DNA of 40,251 bases. Source: Halanaerobium sp046541575. Its GTDB lineage: Bacteria > Bacillota > Halanaerobiia > Halanaerobiales > Halanaerobiaceae. Under the pieces are notes generated by a model. The model did no database searches, was not told the origin of the DNA, and worked only from the letters and a program-made list of their open reading frames with translations. Where the stretch lies: positions 1-40,251 of the forward strand of contig JBKHDA010000013.1 of assembly GCA_046541575.1 (NCBI GenBank), read 5' to 3'. Positions 9,604 to 16,471 of the stretch are shown piece after piece (within the stretch, counting starts at the first letter, position 1; every line of letters begins with the position of its first letter). The position numbers and the translations under genes are program-made.

Positions 9604-10051
9604 AATAATGAATCCCCATTCCTGAAATTTCGTGATCAACATCCAAACCAGGGATACCAAGTTTTCCATAAAGAGCTACTGCTAAATGAGGCTCTTTACT
9701 AACAATTCCAATTTTAATTCCTGCACCCGAAATACCGGAAAGTGGTTTATCAAAATCAATCATTGCTCTCTCCACACAGCGGGTCAAAATACGCTGGTCC
9801 TGAACAGATTCTGTAATTACATCACCTTTAATCGCTGCTCCCAGGCAGTTTCTTAAAACCTTATCCTTCAGCTTTGAACCCTTACCACCTGCTCTGGTTA
9901 TTACAGCTTTATATCCCTCATTTTTATATGCATCTATAATTTTGCCATCAAATTCATCATTAACCATTGAAAGAAGAACAGCCACCTTCCCTATTGACTG
10001 ACTCCCGTCAATTTCTGTAAAATCTTCAATTGTAAAATCTGATAAATTCAT
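9581..10051 (-). CDS. HutP family protein, divergent
   Basis: This 156-residue protein resembles HutP, the histidine- and Mg-dependent RNA-binding antiterminator of Bacillus. The match is clearest at the C-terminus, where LAVALYGKLGIPGLDVDHEISGM (about residues 123-145) parallels the HutP segment WIAVSLYGTIGAPIKGLEHET. The metal-binding His of that segment (His138 in B. subtilis) is present as His140. The two other metal-binding His residues of B. subtilis (73 and 77) appear to be replaced by non-His residues in the aligned stretch near DQRILTRCVERA (residues 85-96), judged by eye. ATG at 10051 is preceded by GAGGTG; a TTG codon directly upstream is less likely. No hut genes are nearby; it overlaps msbA. 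Function here is unknown; an RNA-binding regulator of the operon is a guess. Confidence 0.75.
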   Translation of the reverse strand: MNLSDFTIEDFTEIDGSQSIGKVAVLLSMVNDEFDGKIIDAYKNEGYKAVITRAGGKGSKLKDKVLRNCLGAAIKGDVITESVQDQRILTRCVERAMIDFDKPLSGISGAGIKIGIVSKEPHLAVALYGKLGIPGLDVDHEISGMGIHYYGLSSRE

Positions 10052-10111
10052 CAAATCACCTCTTAATCTTATTTTCTTACTTATTTCCTTTTAAAAAAGG
10101 TTTAAAAATGT

Positions 10112-10151
10112 CTAAATTTTTCCTACCATAATCTGCTATTCAACAAAACTA
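10112..10151 (-). promoter_or_regulatory. Regularly spaced UAG triplets upstream of the HutP-like gene
   Basis: On the transcribed strand four UAG triplets begin 13, 13 and 11 bases apart, at 10151, 10138, 10125 and 10114. The first is the stop codon of the upstream binding-protein gene. HutP of Bacillus binds clusters of UAG-type triplets in RNA. A short CCTTTT/AAAAGG inverted repeat follows at 10087-10100. The arrangement is seen; a binding function is only inferred, and the spacing is wider than in the known hut sites. Confidence 0.3.
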
Positions 10152-11072
10152 CTCCAGTTCCTCTTTTAATTCCGGGAAAATAGCTCTAATAAACTCTTTA
10201 TATCCTTCAATTATTCTGGGTGAAGGTCTGTTAACCAGATCCTGATCAACCAGGTATAAACGATCATTTTTAAAAGCAGAAACTTCTCTAAATATATCTT
10301 TTTGACTAAGTTCTGCTAAAGTTAAACCAGTTGGGGTGCTGTGTTCACTGCTGATATAAACTTCCGGATCAGCAGCAATTAAACTTTCGTTATTATAAGT
10401 CGGCCAGCTCCCTTCAGCTTCTCTGGCAATATTATAACCTCCGGCATCAGCAATCAAACTGTCGATAAATGTTCCTCTGCCTGCTGTATATAAAGGATCT
10501 GACCAGATCTGGTAGAAAACTCTCGGCCTTTCATTATCTTCAAGTTTTTGCTCAACCATATTTTGTAATCTCTGATATTCAGTTTCCATCTCTTTACTTA
10601 TCTCTGCACCTTTTTCTTCTGCAGAAAGCAAATACGAAATATCTTCAATCATTGTTATTGTATCATTAATTGAGCCAGGTTTAAAACCAATAGTTTTTAT
10701 TCCTAATTCTGATAATCTTTTTAATGTTTCAATTTTAGTAACAGATGCTGCAATCACCAGATCCGGCTCTAAAGCTACAATCTTTTCAATATTCGGTTCA
10801 TCAATTCTTCCCACATCTTCCTTGTTTAAAGCCTGCTCAGGATAATCACAGGCAGAACTAACAGCTGCCAATTTATCTTCTAACCCTAAAGCATAAATAA
10901 CTTCGGTAATAGCAGGTGCCAGAGAGACTATTCTCTGAACTTCTTGCTCAACTGTAATTTCTCTGTCCAGATCATCAGTATATTCAATGGGAAAATTCTG
11001 AGCCAGCACTGATGTAGATAAGCTAAAGAGAAAAATTATAATTATAAAACAAACCATCAAATTTTTTTTCAT
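10149..11072 (-). CDS. Periplasmic ABC substrate-binding protein, BtuF/FecB type
   Basis: This 307-residue protein has the fold of helical-backbone metal-chelate receptors (BtuF/FepB/HmuT family), which bind cobalamin, haem or iron-siderophore complexes outside the inner membrane. The signal peptide is residues 1-24 and ends in SVLA-Q. There is no lipobox Cys, so the product should be soluble in the periplasm. The family pattern is visible in REITVEQEVQRIVSLAPAIT near residue 35 and EPNIEKIVALEPDLVIAA near residue 92. The ATG follows AAGGAG. No permease or ATPase for it is nearby, which is odd for its position between nadE and the hutP-like gene. The ligand cannot be told; cobalamin is the closest match by general pattern. 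Confidence 0.8.
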   Translation of the reverse strand: MKKNLMVCFIIIIFLFSLSTSVLAQNFPIEYTDDLDREITVEQEVQRIVSLAPAITEVIYALGLEDKLAAVSSACDYPEQALNKEDVGRIDEPNIEKIVALEPDLVIAASVTKIETLKRLSELGIKTIGFKPGSINDTITMIEDISYLLSAEEKGAEISKEMETEYQRLQNMVEQKLEDNERPRVFYQIWSDPLYTAGRGTFIDSLIADAGGYNIAREAEGSWPTYNNESLIAADPEVYISSEHSTPTGLTLAELSQKDIFREVSAFKNDRLYLVDQDLVNRPSPRIIEGYKEFIRAIFPELKEELE

Positions 11073-11101
11073 TGCTTTACTCCTTAAGCTAACTAATTTC
11101 T

Positions 11102-11860
11102 TTAAGTTATTTTAGACCGATTTGGGATCGGCACCGGGGCCACTTTATGACTGTTTTTAGCCGCCATTTTTTTAATTTTTTCTTCAACCTCAGGTTCTGC
11201 TTCTCCAGTTAAAATATAATTATCAAGCTCCTGATAGCTGAAACCCATTTCAGACTCATCTGTCTGTCCACCCCAGAGGCCAGCTGAAGGCTTTTTCTCA
11301 ATAATTTCAGCTGGAATTTCAAGTTCCCGGGCCAGTTCTTTAACCTCGTGTTTAACCAGTGAGCCTAAAGGAGCCAGATCGATTCCTCCATCACCGTGTT
11401 TTGTAAAATAACCAATTTTCAATTCACTCCAGTTATCTGTACCGACAACCAGATAGTTTTTTGCCTGTGCAAAGTAATATAAAGCGGTCATCCGCAGGCG
11501 GGGTTTAATATTTGCTTCAGCCAGTTTACCGCCTTTAATTCCGCTCTGCTTTAAATTATCCAAAAAGTGGTCATAAATTTCACTTAAATCATTTTCTATA
11601 ACCTGCATTCCAAATCCACCCGCAACTTTCAGAGCATCCTCTCTATCCTTAGAACTGGAATGGCAGGGCATAATCACAGTCAAAAGTTCGTCACCAAAAG
11701 CAAGCTGACATAAACGGGCAGTTACAGCAGAATCAATTCCTCCACTCAAACCAACAACAGCACCATCCAGACCAGCGTTTTTTACTTTTTTCTGCAGCCA
11801 GTTAACTAAATTATTCTTTATTTTTTTATAATCTTTATCAGCAGCTATATTTTTATCCAT
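11102..11860 (-). CDS. nadE: NH3-dependent NAD+ synthetase
   Basis: NadE amidates nicotinic acid adenine dinucleotide to NAD+ with ATP and ammonia. The 252-residue protein has the ATP-pyrophosphatase loop LSGGIDSA at residues 38-45 and the conserved GTDNWSE segment near 140. Towards the C-terminus the block LWGGQTDESEMGFSYQELD matches this family. There is no glutaminase domain, so it is the short ammonia-using form. Its ATG overlaps the stop of the upstream gene as TAATG, which implies coupled translation. Location in a lipid A operon has no obvious metabolic reason. Confidence 0.92.
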   Translation of the reverse strand: MDKNIAADKDYKKIKNNLVNWLQKKVKNAGLDGAVVGLSGGIDSAVTARLCQLAFGDELLTVIMPCHSSSKDREDALKVAGGFGMQVIENDLSEIYDHFLDNLKQSGIKGGKLAEANIKPRLRMTALYYFAQAKNYLVVGTDNWSELKIGYFTKHGDGGIDLAPLGSLVKHEVKELARELEIPAEIIEKKPSAGLWGGQTDESEMGFSYQELDNYILTGEAEPEVEEKIKKMAAKNSHKVAPVPIPNRSKIT

Positions 11861-13215
11861 TATTCTTCCCTCCAGGGATATTCTCCAGCAATCATATCTC
11901 TAAAATCACCTTTAAGTTCTGTAATTTTCCAAATTCCATCAACCTGTTCAACTAGAATCTCATCTTCAACCTTATTGCTGTATCTACCTTCCTGATCTCT
12001 AAAATTGAACTCATAAGTCGCTTTAAATCTATATTGAGTTTCAGAAGCAGCAGTCTCTTCAATTTCTAAATTTTCAAGACTATATACCTGTTTAGTCTCA
12101 TCATCTGTTTCCTGATCACTGTAAGCCTGCTGCATTGTTTCTATAACATGAGATTCAGATATCATTCTCTCCATCTCACCCAGATCAAACTCAACAGCTT
12201 CATTTGCCAGTTTTATATTTTTAGTTGCTATGGCCCTATAAAAATAATTCACAACCTCGGCCGGAGAATTATCTTCAGTTATTGTAGCACCCGGACCGGA
12301 TCCCATTCCCCAAATAACAGCTCCAACAAGGATGGTAAAGAAAAGAATTACTTTCCAGCTCTGCCGGAAAAAAAGCTTGATATTCTCATTTCTCCTCTTC
12401 TTTTTTACTGCTTTATTATCAGTCAAATTTTTTCTTTCAAAAAACGCTTCCAGCTCAAACTCATTTTCAGCAGCAGATTTTTTCAGTGCTGCCGCTGCCT
12501 GCTTAAGTTCAGGCCTTTCTGATTTATCTCTGGCCAGCATTTCCATCAGAAGTCTATTTAAATCCTGACTGATCATCGGAACTAAAGCTTTAATTTCCAG
12601 GATGTTTTCTGTCTGAATCTTATTTAAAACTTTAGCATTATCCTGATCACTAAAAATTGTTTCTCCACTCAAAAAGTAATAAAAAACTGCTGAAACATTA
12701 AAAAGATAAGATTTAAGCTGCCATTCCTCTCCTTCTATAATCTCAGGTGGAATAAAATAATCTTTTGCCGGCGGCTCCAGCTCAAAGTCATTATAACTTC
12801 TCTTACTTCTCAAAAGTTTTTCCGGCATCAAATAAATATCTTTATTTTCATCAATCCAAAAATTATAAGCATTGATTCCGGCTGGAAATACTTCTCTGAT
12901 CAGCTCAGCCTCCTCAAGCACGAGCAGCTCCAGTGTTTCTCTAAATTCTCTGATCAGTTTCTGGGAGCTGATAGGATTTTTATTTAAATATTCAGCCAGC
13001 GGCTGTAGATTTTTGCTGCCGACATAAACTAAATAATACTCACCATCTTCTCTCACAACATCCTGATAAGAGATTATTTTCGCAGGCAGATCTGCCGGCA
13101 TAGCTTCTATTGCAGCCCTGATATTTTTTACAATATCAAGCTGTACCCTGGAACGCGGTACAGAATCTTTAAACAGTTTTTCTTTATTGAGATTTTTATT
13201 GTCCTGAAAATTCAT
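11860..13215 (-). CDS. Membrane pseudokinase-like protein with periplasmic NTF2-like domain
   Basis: I do not recognise this gene by name. Residues about 20-245 resemble a degenerate protein kinase. FWIDENKDIYLMPEK (119-133) matches the catalytic-loop and DFG region but lacks the HRD Asp and the DFG motif. IPPEIIEGEEWQLKSYLFNVSAVF (155-178) resembles the APE and subdomain IX region, and LLMEMLARDKSERP (222-235) the C-lobe Arg. A basic stretch (271-276) precedes one membrane helix (about 287-305). The 145-residue tail is outside and begins SPAEVVNYFYRAIATKN, a pattern of NTF2-like/DUF4878 domains. I chose ATG 13215 after GGGGGAA; the ATG at 13263 would read out of the palindrome. It is probably the first gene of the lipid A operon. 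Function is unknown; sensing or scaffolding is a guess. Confidence 0.7.
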   Translation of the reverse strand: MNFQDNKNLNKEKLFKDSVPRSRVQLDIVKNIRAAIEAMPADLPAKIISYQDVVREDGEYYLVYVGSKNLQPLAEYLNKNPISSQKLIREFRETLELLVLEEAELIREVFPAGINAYNFWIDENKDIYLMPEKLLRSKRSYNDFELEPPAKDYFIPPEIIEGEEWQLKSYLFNVSAVFYYFLSGETIFSDQDNAKVLNKIQTENILEIKALVPMISQDLNRLLMEMLARDKSERPELKQAAAALKKSAAENEFELEAFFERKNLTDNKAVKKKRRNENIKLFFRQSWKVILFFTILVGAVIWGMGSGPGATITEDNSPAEVVNYFYRAIATKNIKLANEAVEFDLGEMERMISESHVIETMQQAYSDQETDDETKQVYSLENLEIEETAASETQYRFKATYEFNFRDQEGRYSNKVEDEILVEQVDGIWKITELKGDFRDMIAGEYPWREE

Positions 13216-13255
13216 AACAATTCCCCCGTCATTAAACAGACTAGAATAAGCTAAG

Positions 13256-13287
13256 TTATCCACCTGAAAATATTTTCAGGTGGATAA
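13256..13287. repeat. 32-bp perfect palindrome in front of the lipid A operon
   Basis: Each arm is TTATCCACCTGAAAAT followed by its exact complement, with no spacer. It lies 41 bases upstream of the pseudokinase ATG and 104 bases after the pgi stop. Each outer end TTATCCACC is one base from a DnaA box. There is no T-tract on the minus strand, so it is a poor terminator for pgi. A TATAAT hexamer lies just upstream at 13305-13310, without a good -35 box. An operator or a leader hairpin is therefore possible. Confidence 0.8.
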
Positions 13288-13390
13288 ACTAAATACTTAA
13301 TATTATTATAAAGGATTATTATTAAAAATAGATGAAAATAACAGAGAACATCCATTCCTAATAATTTTTATTATTAACTGCTAATCCAAA

Positions 13391-14827
13391 TTAAAGAATC
13401 AAATCTTCATTTTTTTCTGCCGAGTTTTCGAATTCTTCTTTTTTCTCCTGATATCCGTCACGACCAAAAATACCATAAGTATAATTTTTACCAAGTTCAA
13501 CTCCCGGCTGATTAAAGGCATTAATATTTAACAGTTCACCTGTTACAGCTGTCTGGAATTCGAAAAAGTAAAATAACTGTCCTAAGGTAAATTCATTTAC
13601 TTCAGGCACCTTAATAGTCTGATTCATTCTATTTCTCTTATTTAAGGCAAGCTCTGTTGCCCACTTTTCGGTATTAATTAACTCAGCAAAGCTGTGTCCT
13701 CCCAGATAACCAAGGCCATCTAAATCTTCATAAGCCCCTGGAATTTCAAGTTCTTCAGCAAAGTTTTCTACTTCCAGGAAGGTAATAATTTTATCAAAAG
13801 GTCCTTCCATATAAAGCTGAGCCTGTGAATGCTGATCTGTTGCACCTAAAGCCTTAATTGGAGTAGGACCAACATTTATCTGATTACCCTGACGATCTAC
13901 TTCCTTACCCAGTGATTCTGCCCAGAGCTGTCTGTACCAGTCAGCTAAATCGCGCAGACGATCAGAATAAGGCATCATAACGGACATAACTTTACCTTTT
14001 TTATAGGCCAGATACTGTACCAGACCATTAACTAAAGCAGGGTTTTCCCAGAAATCATCCCGGCGGCAGATTTTGTCCATGTAAGCTGCGCCTTCAAGTA
14101 ATTTTTCGATATCTACACCGGTCATCACAGCTGAAAGAAGTCCTACAGGAGTTAAAACTGAAAACCTTCCACCTACATTATCCGGAATAAAAAACTTCTG
14201 CATTCCTTCACGCTCAGCAATCTCTATTAAATATCCAGAATCCTTACTGGTTGTGGCAATAAAATGATCACCAACATTTTCTTCTCCTACAGCATCAGCA
14301 ACAAATTTACGGGCCAGCAGAAACTGACTCATTGTCTCAGCTGTACTTCCTGATTTCGAAATCACATTAAATAAAGTCTTTTTCGGATCAAGCTTATCCA
14401 GCAGGGCCTTAATTCCTTCTGGATCCACATTATCACTTACAAAAAGACGTGGATACCCATTTCGTGCTTCTTCAAATAAATTATAGTGGGGATCATTGAT
14501 TGCAGTTTGAACTGCAGTATTACCGAGTGCAGACCCTCCAATACCAAGTACTACAAAATTATCAAATTTGTCCTTCAATTCTTCTGCTGCTGCCTTGAGT
14601 TCCTTGATAACTTCCTCCTGTTTGTAAGGAAGTTCCATAAAACCCATTTTTCCCTCAGCTTCAGCCTCAAGTATGTTCTGATGTGCTTTTAATGCTTTAT
14701 CCTTTGCTGCCTCTATTTCTTCTAATGTCATTCCATGTTCCTTACCAATAGTTTTCTCAAAAACATTGTTAATGTCTAATTTCAATCTTAGATCATCCTG
14801 TGATTGAACATTTTTTTCTGCAGACAT
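13391..14827 (-). CDS. pgi: Glucose-6-phosphate isomerase
   Basis: Pgi interconverts glucose 6-phosphate and fructose 6-phosphate in glycolysis. The 478-residue protein shows VLGIGGSALGN near residue 93, SKSGSTAETMSQF near 158, the family signature region GGRFSVLTPVGLLSAV near 219, and GATDQHSQAQLYMEGP near 329. The ATG has a strong AGGAGG site nine bases upstream. It has its own promoter at 14872-14901. It is not close-coupled to the lipid A operon downstream, where a palindrome and about 175 non-coding bases intervene. No clear terminator follows it. Confidence 0.95.
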   Translation of the reverse strand: MSAEKNVQSQDDLRLKLDINNVFEKTIGKEHGMTLEEIEAAKDKALKAHQNILEAEAEGKMGFMELPYKQEEVIKELKAAAEELKDKFDNFVVLGIGGSALGNTAVQTAINDPHYNLFEEARNGYPRLFVSDNVDPEGIKALLDKLDPKKTLFNVISKSGSTAETMSQFLLARKFVADAVGEENVGDHFIATTSKDSGYLIEIAEREGMQKFFIPDNVGGRFSVLTPVGLLSAVMTGVDIEKLLEGAAYMDKICRRDDFWENPALVNGLVQYLAYKKGKVMSVMMPYSDRLRDLADWYRQLWAESLGKEVDRQGNQINVGPTPIKALGATDQHSQAQLYMEGPFDKIITFLEVENFAEELEIPGAYEDLDGLGYLGGHSFAELINTEKWATELALNKRNRMNQTIKVPEVNEFTLGQLFYFFEFQTAVTGELLNINAFNQPGVELGKNYTYGIFGRDGYQEKKEEFENSAEKNEDLIL

Positions 14828-14871
14828 CGTATTTCCTCCTTATATTCTTATATTAGATCTTAGATTAATAA

Positions 14872-14901
14872 ATAATACTATCACAAGTATATATTTTTCA
14901 A
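14872..14901 (-). promoter_or_regulatory. Sigma-A-type promoter of pgi
   Basis: The -35 box TTGAAA (14896-14901) and the -10 box TATTAT (14872-14877) are separated by 18 bases and point towards pgi, about 45 bases from its ATG. Each hexamer is one base from consensus. Confidence 0.6.
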
Positions 14902-15087
14902 CACAATTTTGCAAGATTTTTTGTCTACCCTAATCAGCAGCTGTTGTTTATCTATCAGAATTTGTCTAAATTTTCTTTTGCCATTATTGCCTTTATTTTG
15001 AGCATTTTCAGATACACCTTTTGATTTAGCTTTTTCCAGACCTTTTTCAGAAGCTGAATTAGCTTTCTCCTTTCTGTCAGCTCTCAT
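14881..15087 (-). CDS. Possible small basic protein, 68 residues
   Basis: I do not recognise this reading frame and am unsure it is a gene. It encodes a Lys-rich peptide with a repetitive N-terminal half (for example SEKGLEKAKSKGVSENAQNK) and a more ordinary C-terminal half. Its codons mostly start with purines, as in real genes here. A strong promoter lies upstream at 15126-15154. Against it, the ATG has no Shine-Dalgarno, unlike nearly every other gene in this window, and the 3' end overlaps the pgi promoter. The stretch may instead be an untranslated leader of a longer pgi transcript. Confidence 0.3.
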   Translation of the reverse strand: MRADRKEKANSASEKGLEKAKSKGVSENAQNKGNNGKRKFRQILIDKQQLLIRVDKKSCKIVLKNIYL

Positions 15088-15125
15088 TTCTTTTTCATTT
15101 TTGCTGACTACTCTTTCGATTATTA

Positions 15126-15154
15126 ATTATACTAAAGCTGACTTACTATGACAA
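15126..15154 (-). promoter_or_regulatory. Strong sigma-A-type promoter facing pgi
   Basis: TTGTCA (15149-15154), 17 bases, then a perfect TATAAT (15126-15131). It points left and starts a transcript about 290 bases upstream of pgi. It could serve the small frame at 14881-15087, a small RNA, or pgi itself. The rest of the 14,828-15,298 gap holds only this, the pgi promoter and the operator-like repeat before the permease pair. Confidence 0.55.
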
Positions 15155-15262
15155 ACTTAATATGCCCTTTCTGCTTTATATTGTATTTTCTAAATATAAT
15201 TTCGAAGATTGTTAACCACTTAACTTTTTTTCTTCTCTTTTAAACATAAAATTAATACAGAG

Positions 15263-15279
15263 ATACCCCATAAGGGTAT
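15263..15279. promoter_or_regulatory. Inverted repeat ATACCC-N5-GGGTAT, possible CsoR/CstR-type operator
   Basis: A perfect 6-bp inverted repeat with a 5-base spacer (CATAA) ends 19 bases before the ATG of the first half-permease, just ahead of its AGGGAGGG ribosome site. G/C-rich arms beginning ATACCC are the form of sites bound by the CsoR/RcnR/CstR repressor family (copper, nickel or persulfide sensing). The repeat is seen; the regulator is inferred, and none is encoded in the window. Confidence 0.45.
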
Positions 15280-15298
15280 TAACAGGGAGGGAAAATAA

Positions 15299-15781
15299 AT
15301 GTATACACTTTATTATATTGCTGGAATTGCAGTTGTAATTTCATTTTTTGCAGATCGAGAAAGAACAATTAAAGGCCTCAAAATTGGCTGGAAGAAATTC
15401 TCTAAAATTTTGGGCACTTATCTTAAACTATTAATTATCTTATCATTTATTTTATTGATTTCAGATCAGTTTATTATTAATTACCTCGGTGGACAGGCAC
15501 CATTTATCGGGCTTTTAATGGGCTTAATAATCGGTTCAATTACAATGATGCCCGGATTTATTGCTTATCCACTGGCCGGAATTTTAGTTTCCAGGGGAGT
15601 TAATTATATGGTTGTAGCAGCCTTTATTACAACTTTAATGCTGGTTGGAGTAGCAACTTATCCAGTAGAAAAAGAATATCTGGGTCTTAAGGCTACAATC
15701 TGGCGTAATATTGCTGGCTTTGTAATCTCTGCTTTAATAGCTGTTGCTACAGGAATCTTATACGGAGAGGTGTTAATATAA
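15299..15781 (+). CDS. Predicted permease, first half (DUF318/ArsP_1-like)
   Basis: This 160-residue membrane protein has about four helices and resembles half of a DUF318/ArsP_1-type permease. The core motif MMPGFIAYPLAGILVSRG near residues 82-99 follows a glycine-rich helix. After a further helix comes VATYPVEKEYLGLKAT, then the last helix. There is no signal peptide and no Cys. The start at ATG 15299 follows AGGGAGGG seven bases upstream. Its stop overlaps the next gene's start as TAATG, so the two are co-translated. The transported substrate is unknown; an operator-like repeat upstream hints at a metal or sulfur stress signal. Confidence 0.72.
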   Translation: MYTLYYIAGIAVVISFFADRERTIKGLKIGWKKFSKILGTYLKLLIILSFILLISDQFIINYLGGQAPFIGLLMGLIIGSITMMPGFIAYPLAGILVSRGVNYMVVAAFITTLMLVGVATYPVEKEYLGLKATIWRNIAGFVISALIAVATGILYGEVLI

Positions 15782-16317
15782 TGGCTAAAAAAAATAAAAA
15801 CAGTAATAAATTGAATTATATTATATTTGCAATTTTTGTGGCTTTTATTGTCGGTTCATACTTTTTAAACTTCGACCTTGGGGAAAGAATTGGTTCTAAC
15901 TTTATGATTTTTGCACGTGATATGATTTCGATTTTACCACCTGCATTTATATTAATTGGTTTGTTTGATGTTTGGGTCAGCCGCGAAAGTATTGAAAATA
16001 ATTTTGGTCATACATCTGGCTTTAAAAAATATATTTATGCAATACTGCTGGCAGCTACCACTGTTGGTGGCACCTTTGTTGCCTTTCCGGTAGCAAACAC
16101 TTTATACCATAAAGGAGCAAATTATTCTTCCATTTTTACCTATGTAACTGCAGCATCACTGGTGATGATTCCAATGAGTATTATGGAAGCTTCAATTTTA
16201 GGCATAAAATTTACTACAATTAGAATCGGTGTTTCACTACCACTGGTAATTATCAGTTCAATTATTTTAGGTAATTTCTTCAGCAAAATTGATTATAAAA
16301 TTCCTAAAGCAGAATAA
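15781..16317 (+). CDS. Predicted permease, second half (DUF318/ArsP_1-like)
   Basis: This 178-residue membrane protein has a lysine-rich cytoplasmic start (residues 2-11) and four to five helices. Its core GGTFVAFPVANTLYHKGANYSS lines up with GFIAYPLAGILVSRGVNYMV of the upstream protein, and the following LVMIPMSIMEASILGIKFTTIR with LVGVATYPVEKEYLGLKATIWR. The two are therefore homologous halves, and probably form one transporter as a heterodimer. There is no Cys. Translation is coupled to the first half through TAATG, with GGAGAGG in the end of that gene as ribosome site. A bidirectional terminator follows. Confidence 0.7.
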   Translation: MAKKNKNSNKLNYIIFAIFVAFIVGSYFLNFDLGERIGSNFMIFARDMISILPPAFILIGLFDVWVSRESIENNFGHTSGFKKYIYAILLAATTVGGTFVAFPVANTLYHKGANYSSIFTYVTAASLVMIPMSIMEASILGIKFTTIRIGVSLPLVIISSIILGNFFSKIDYKIPKAE

Positions 16318-16366
16318 AGTGAAACTACCGTTTGCTAAACCATTTATTACCAAATAACTATAAAGA

Positions 16367-16414
16367 AAAAGCAGCAGTCTAAGGGTTTTAAACTTCCCTG
16401 AAACTGCTGCTTTT
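16367..16414. terminator. Bidirectional terminator between convergent operons
   Basis: The stem AAAAGCAGCAGT (16367-16378) pairs exactly with ACTGCTGCTTTT (16403-16414), and an inner AGGG/CCCT pair shortens the loop. T-rich tracts follow on both strands, so it should stop both the permease pair and the ABC operon from the right. Confidence 0.88.
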
Positions 16415-16471
16415 ATTATTTATTCAACTTTCATTATTTCCAATAATTTACAAGTACCCGGTACCTACGTT

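Noticed and set aside
9604..9669. 22-residue N-terminal extension of MsbA
   Set aside because: It reads across the HutP-like gene, has no ribosome site and has no counterpart in MsbA proteins.
13216..13263. Longer start of the pseudokinase-like gene from inside the palindrome
   Set aside because: No ribosome site there, whereas ATG 13215 follows GGGGGAA.
13256..13287. Replication origin suggested by DnaA-box-like ends of the palindrome
   Set aside because: Only two near-matches, no dnaA/dnaN nearby and no unwinding region; kept only as a palindrome finding.
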